Positions 61,000 through 64,000 of a stretch of DNA of 64,000 nt are shown in pieces. The translations under genes were made by a program, and so were the position numbers. The notes under the pieces are model-generated. The model did not search any database. It had not been told where the DNA came from and saw only the letters and a program-made list of their open reading frames with translations. This DNA comes from Campylobacter concisus (GTDB taxonomy: Bacteria > Campylobacterota > Campylobacteria > Campylobacterales > Campylobacteraceae). The stretch covers positions 1,364,001-1,428,000 of the forward strand of contig NZ_CP060707.1 in NCBI RefSeq assembly GCF_003048675.2, in the 5' to 3' direction. How positions within the stretch are numbered: the first letter of the stretch is position 1; the number at the start of each line of letters is the position of its first letter.

Positions 61000-62271
61000 T
61001 TAAACCTCTTTTGCGCTGTTTTTAAAGACATTTACCACGCTGGCTCTTTTGTGGCAAATTTCAGCGTACTCTTTTTCGCTTTTTGAGTCATAGACTATGC
61101 CAGCTCCAGCTCCGACAAAGACGTCGCTAAAGCCGTTTTTAGCTGGCACAAAGATGGCTGAGCGGATGAGGATCGCCACTTGTGCGTCGCCGTTAAAATG
61201 CAAAAATCCAATGCCTCCGCCATAGATATTTCGCTCAAAAATTTCAAGCTCATTGATTATCTGCATCGCTCTGATCTTTGGCGCACCGCTTAACGTGCCA
61301 GCCGGGAAGATGCTAGCTAGCACGTCAAAGAGATTAAGCTCTCTAGCGCACTTGCCATAGACGTCGCTAACGATGTGCATCACTTTTTCAAATTTCTGAA
61401 TATGCATCGCATTTTTCACGACCACACTCTTTGGCTCTGAAACCCTGCCGATGTCGTTTCTGGCAAGATCGATTAGCATCTTGTGCTCAGCGAGCTCCTT
61501 TTCGTCACTTAAAAGCTCATTTTCAAGTGCCGCATCAGCGTTTGCGTCACCGCCTCTTGGCCTTGTGCCAGCGATCGGCGCTACAAAAATTTGCTCCCCT
61601 TTCATCTCAAAAACAAGCTCAGGCGACGAGCCAACCACATCGCCATAAGGCGTAGGAAAATGAAACATATATGGGCTTGGATTTGCAGTGGCTAGCCTTT
61701 TATAAAAGTCCAAACTGCTCATATTCGTTGAAATTTCAAGTAGCTCGCCAAGCACCACTTGAAAGACATCACCGCTTCTTATATACTCTTTTGCCACCTC
61801 AACCATTTTTTCAAAGTGTTTCTTTTCTTCACTAAGATCAGTTTTTATGCTAAATTCACACTCTTTTTCGCCCCTGTGCTCTGCCTTTAAATTTAACAAA
61901 AAGTCATAATACCTCTCTTTATCTCCATAAAAAGTGTAAATTTTACTCATCTTATCAAAGTGCAGATATGCTTTAGCATCGGCATAGATAAATTTTGGAA
62001 ATTCATATTTTTTAGTTTTCCCTTCGCCGATATACTCGAAATATCTCACGCCATCATAAGCAAAAACGCCAAAAAGCCCAGCAAAGGGTGCGAGCGATTT
62101 GTTACGATTAGTATCAAAGTAGCTTCTAAGTCCGTAAAAGTCCATATCTTTTTCGTCGATATATTCGCAGTCGATGCCGATTATCGTCTGTGTCTTGTCT
62201 TCAGCAAGGTAGCTATTTTTAAATTTCTCTCTGATCGCTTCATAATAAAAAAGTGGTTGTTCTAAGAGCAT
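61000..62271 (-). CDS. trpE: Anthranilate synthase component I
   Basis: 423 residues of chorismate-binding fold. The segment PIAGTRPRGGD has the alanine typical of TrpE, where PabB has lysine (PIKGT). GSSPELVFEM, DLARNDIGRV and GTLSGAPKIRAMQII complete the active site. It makes anthranilate from chorismate with a glutamine amidotransferase subunit, first step to tryptophan. No trpG/trpD follows, so the operon is split. PabB remains an alternative. Confidence 0.8.
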   Translation of the reverse strand: MLLEQPLFYYEAIREKFKNSYLAEDKTQTIIGIDCEYIDEKDMDFYGLRSYFDTNRNKSLAPFAGLFGVFAYDGVRYFEYIGEGKTKKYEFPKFIYADAKAYLHFDKMSKIYTFYGDKERYYDFLLNLKAEHRGEKECEFSIKTDLSEEKKHFEKMVEVAKEYIRSGDVFQVVLGELLEISTNMSSLDFYKRLATANPSPYMFHFPTPYGDVVGSSPELVFEMKGEQIFVAPIAGTRPRGGDANADAALENELLSDEKELAEHKMLIDLARNDIGRVSEPKSVVVKNAMHIQKFEKVMHIVSDVYGKCARELNLFDVLASIFPAGTLSGAPKIRAMQIINELEIFERNIYGGGIGFLHFNGDAQVAILIRSAIFVPAKNGFSDVFVGAGAGIVYDSKSEKEYAEICHKRASVVNVFKNSAKEV

Positions 62272-62415
62272 CTTTTTCCTTTTAAATTTTTATTGATTAT
62301 AAAAAATTTTCGCTTTTATTTTTTAGAATTTTGGCTAAATTTTTAAATTTACGCCTTTTTTACTATTTTTTTAAGAGCCCCTTGGCTAAAATTTGCACCA
62401 GTCAAGGGAGAAAAA

Positions 62416-63156
62416 ATGCTTTTTGTAGAACTTTTTATATTAGGTATCGGCGTTGGTTACATAGCTGGATTTTTTGGCATCGGTGGCGGCACAGTCGTCG
62501 TTCCTATCATGGTTGCCTTTGGATACGGCGTCAAAGATGCCATTGGCATAAGCGTCATGCAGATGATCTTTAGCGCGACATTTGGCTCGTATCTAAACTA
62601 CAAAGCTGGACTTTTAAAGCTAAACCGCGGCGTATTTTTGGGGCTTGGGGGTCTTGTGGGAGCAAGTTTTAGTGGTATCATCGTATCGCACGCGCCTGCA
62701 CTCTTACTTGAGTCTATGCTTCTAGCAACATTTGTCTTTTCGCTTATAAAACTATACTTTTCACCAAACAGCGACGGCTCAAATGCAAATAATTCGCTCT
62801 TTTTGCTATTTTTAGTTGGCGTTTTTGTTGGCGTTTTTGCCATTAGTATCGGCATCGGCGGAGGCGTATTTATCGCTCCTATCTTGGTAGGCTTTTTACG
62901 CTACGAGCTAAAAAAAGCGGTCTCAATGGGCGTATTTTTCGTTATGTTTGCAGCCATCGCGGGCTTCATCTCACTCTCGCTAAATGGCCATATCTCATAC
63001 GCTGAGGGCGCATTTTTAGGCCTTGGCTCGCTAATAGGCGCATACTTTGGCACCAAAAAGACGCAAAATACCGACAAAAAAACACTTAAAAAATGGTTTT
63101 TGGTCTTTTACATAGCGATGATATGTTTGATATTAAAAGATATGTTTTTTGAGTAA
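62416..63156 (+). CDS. TauE/SafE-family permease
   Basis: 246 residues with seven to eight helices and the family pattern in two halves: IAGFFGIGGGTVVVPIM at the N-terminus and VFAISIGIGGGVFIAPIL in the middle. Such proteins export sulfite or other sulfur compounds or organic anions. AAGGGAG precedes the start. Single gene, ended by a strong terminator. Confidence 0.9.
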   Translation: MLFVELFILGIGVGYIAGFFGIGGGTVVVPIMVAFGYGVKDAIGISVMQMIFSATFGSYLNYKAGLLKLNRGVFLGLGGLVGASFSGIIVSHAPALLLESMLLATFVFSLIKLYFSPNSDGSNANNSLFLLFLVGVFVGVFAISIGIGGGVFIAPILVGFLRYELKKAVSMGVFFVMFAAIAGFISLSLNGHISYAEGAFLGLGSLIGAYFGTKKTQNTDKKTLKKWFLVFYIAMICLILKDMFFE

Positions 63157-63182
63157 GAGCATGGCTAAATTTGCCACGCTCT
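63156..63182 (+). terminator. Rho-independent terminator after the permease gene
   Basis: AGAGCATGGC pairs with GCCACGCTCT (one G-T), loop TAAATTT, then a run of seven T. It can also serve the convergent gene. Confidence 0.85.
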
Positions 63183-63186
63183 TTTT

Positions 63187-63999
63187 TTAAATTTCTTCAA
63201 AAAAGTAGGCTTCGCTTAGTTTAAAAGCAAGCTCTTTTAGCTCATCTTCGCTTAAATTTACGCCCTTTGCAATCTCTTTAAAGCTAGCCTTGCCGTCAAA
63301 TTTCAAGGCGGCTTTGATCTCTTCAACGCTTAAGCTAAGCTTGCCATTTAGCTCATTAGCGAGCGAGATGACTGACGAGCTAGTATTTAGAAAATAGCCC
63401 AGATATGCCGCTGCCATAGGCTTTAGCCTAGTTTTTTTAGGCTCATAATCAAGCGTAATAAGTTTTGATGATGAAATTTTAGTGTTTTGATCATTTAAAA
63501 TTTCAAGTAGTCCCATAAAGCCCTCGCTCTCGCTTTCACCAAGAGCGGCTTTGACCTCGTCTAAATTTAGGCTTTGTGGATAAGCTTTGCTTAAAATTTC
63601 TTGCGTTTTTGTCCTTGGTTGCTCGCTAAAGTAGGCAAAATTTAGGCTATTTAGCTCGCTCTCTCCAAGCACCGCGTCAAAGTCATCAGTGCCATTTAGC
63701 CTTTCTTTGTGAGCGATGAGGCTTTTTCTAAAGGATCTATTAAACAAAAAGTCGTTTAGCTGCTCTTTTTTGATACGAGTGTTGTAGCTTTGCTCGATGT
63801 GCGCGTCAAATCGGTAAATCCCGGTCGAGCTTGCAAAGATATCGTTTAGTGAGGCGTCTATGACGTAGCAAAGTCCGTGTTTATCGATGTGTCTAGCAAA
63901 TTTATGAAAGTAAGTTGGCTCGTTACTCGCCTCCAAAAAGTCGTGCAAGATATAGTAGTCGCTACCCTTTGCGATGATGCCTTGCAAGAAATTTAACTG
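63187..63999 (-). CDS. Methyltransferase-regulatory-domain protein, N-terminus outside window
   Basis: The frame stays open beyond the TTG at 63987 to the window edge, so the 5' end is missing. The visible 271 residues start in QLNFLQGIIAKGSDYYILHD, then FLEASNEPTYFHKFARHID and LCYVIDASLNDI, the pattern of the regulatory domain that follows a class I AdoMet methyltransferase domain (PKMT-like). The C-terminal ~70 residues are winged-helix-like (DGKASFKEIAKGVNLSEDEL). The methyltransferase part should lie to the right. Substrate unknown, possibly protein lysines. Confidence 0.72.
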   Translation of the reverse strand, partial: QLNFLQGIIAKGSDYYILHDFLEASNEPTYFHKFARHIDKHGLCYVIDASLNDIFASSTGIYRFDAHIEQSYNTRIKKEQLNDFLFNRSFRKSLIAHKERLNGTDDFDAVLGESELNSLNFAYFSEQPRTKTQEILSKAYPQSLNLDEVKAALGESESEGFMGLLEILNDQNTKISSSKLITLDYEPKKTRLKPMAAAYLGYFLNTSSSVISLANELNGKLSLSVEEIKAALKFDGKASFKEIAKGVNLSEDELKELAFKLSEAYFFEEI

Positions 64000-64000
64000 C

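Noticed and set aside
61000-62271. PabB instead of TrpE
   Set aside because: The key segment reads PIAGT, the TrpE form, not PIKGT. Not fully excluded.

Overview
The window looks like a Campylobacter chromosome, most like the C. concisus/curvus group. The support is the AT-rich sequence, the large number of flagellar and chemotaxis genes, and gene blocks whose order matches C. jejuni as I recall it: gyrA-flgP-flgQ-flgR-asd; cheR-cheB; flhB-like/fliK-like/MFS/atpZ-like/hemL/folD/lepB; and rpiB-apt-dedA-pepA-ychF. No 16S gene is present, so the species call is inference.

Bases 1 to about 14.45 kb are an accessory element, probably an integrated mobilizable or conjugative element or captured plasmid. 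Its left end lies outside the window and no integrase is seen. It starts inside a giant methylase-helicase gene (DarB-like anti-restriction type). Next come an unknown protein, an EexN-like exclusion lipoprotein, a small ParA, an AbiE-type toxin-antitoxin pair and a ribbon-helix-helix protein. A mobilization module follows: relaxase and accessory gene, both broken by many single-base frameshifts, and beside them a hairpin plus TATCCTGC, a match to the IncP/RP4-type oriT nic region. Small membrane proteins, a RepA-like helicase operon and a frameshifted phage-type repressor complete it. AT-only palindromes sit at the gene boundaries of the 4.7-6.8 kb segment.

From 14.9 to 26.1 kb lies a surface-protein block: a serine-protease autotransporter (minus strand) and, divergent from it, two related proteins with a LapA-like N-terminal module and a type I secretion-like C-terminal domain. 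No transporter for them is in the window. tRNA-Phe ends this block.

From 26.4 to 36.7 kb are a two-component system with two PepSY-type genes, a cysteine-containing secreted protein, tRNA-Asn, a chemoreceptor, and a pdxY-like/radical SAM/hemE cluster. From 36.7 to 54.1 kb is mostly core: asd, flgR-flgQ-flgP (flagellar regulation and motility lipoproteins), gyrA, cheR-cheB with a second chemoreceptor, FlhB-like and FliK-like genes, an MFS transporter, an AtpZ-like protein, hemL, a c-type cytochrome, folD, lepB and an M50 peptidase.

From 54.1 kb to the right edge are a DUF4139-type protein, the rpiB-to-ychF operon, a gene-poor gap, trpE with a downstream membrane microprotein, a TauE/SafE permease, and a methyltransferase-regulatory-domain protein cut by the window edge. 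In the core part genes are tightly packed, many overlap by 1-25 bases, and clear hairpin terminators separate the operons.
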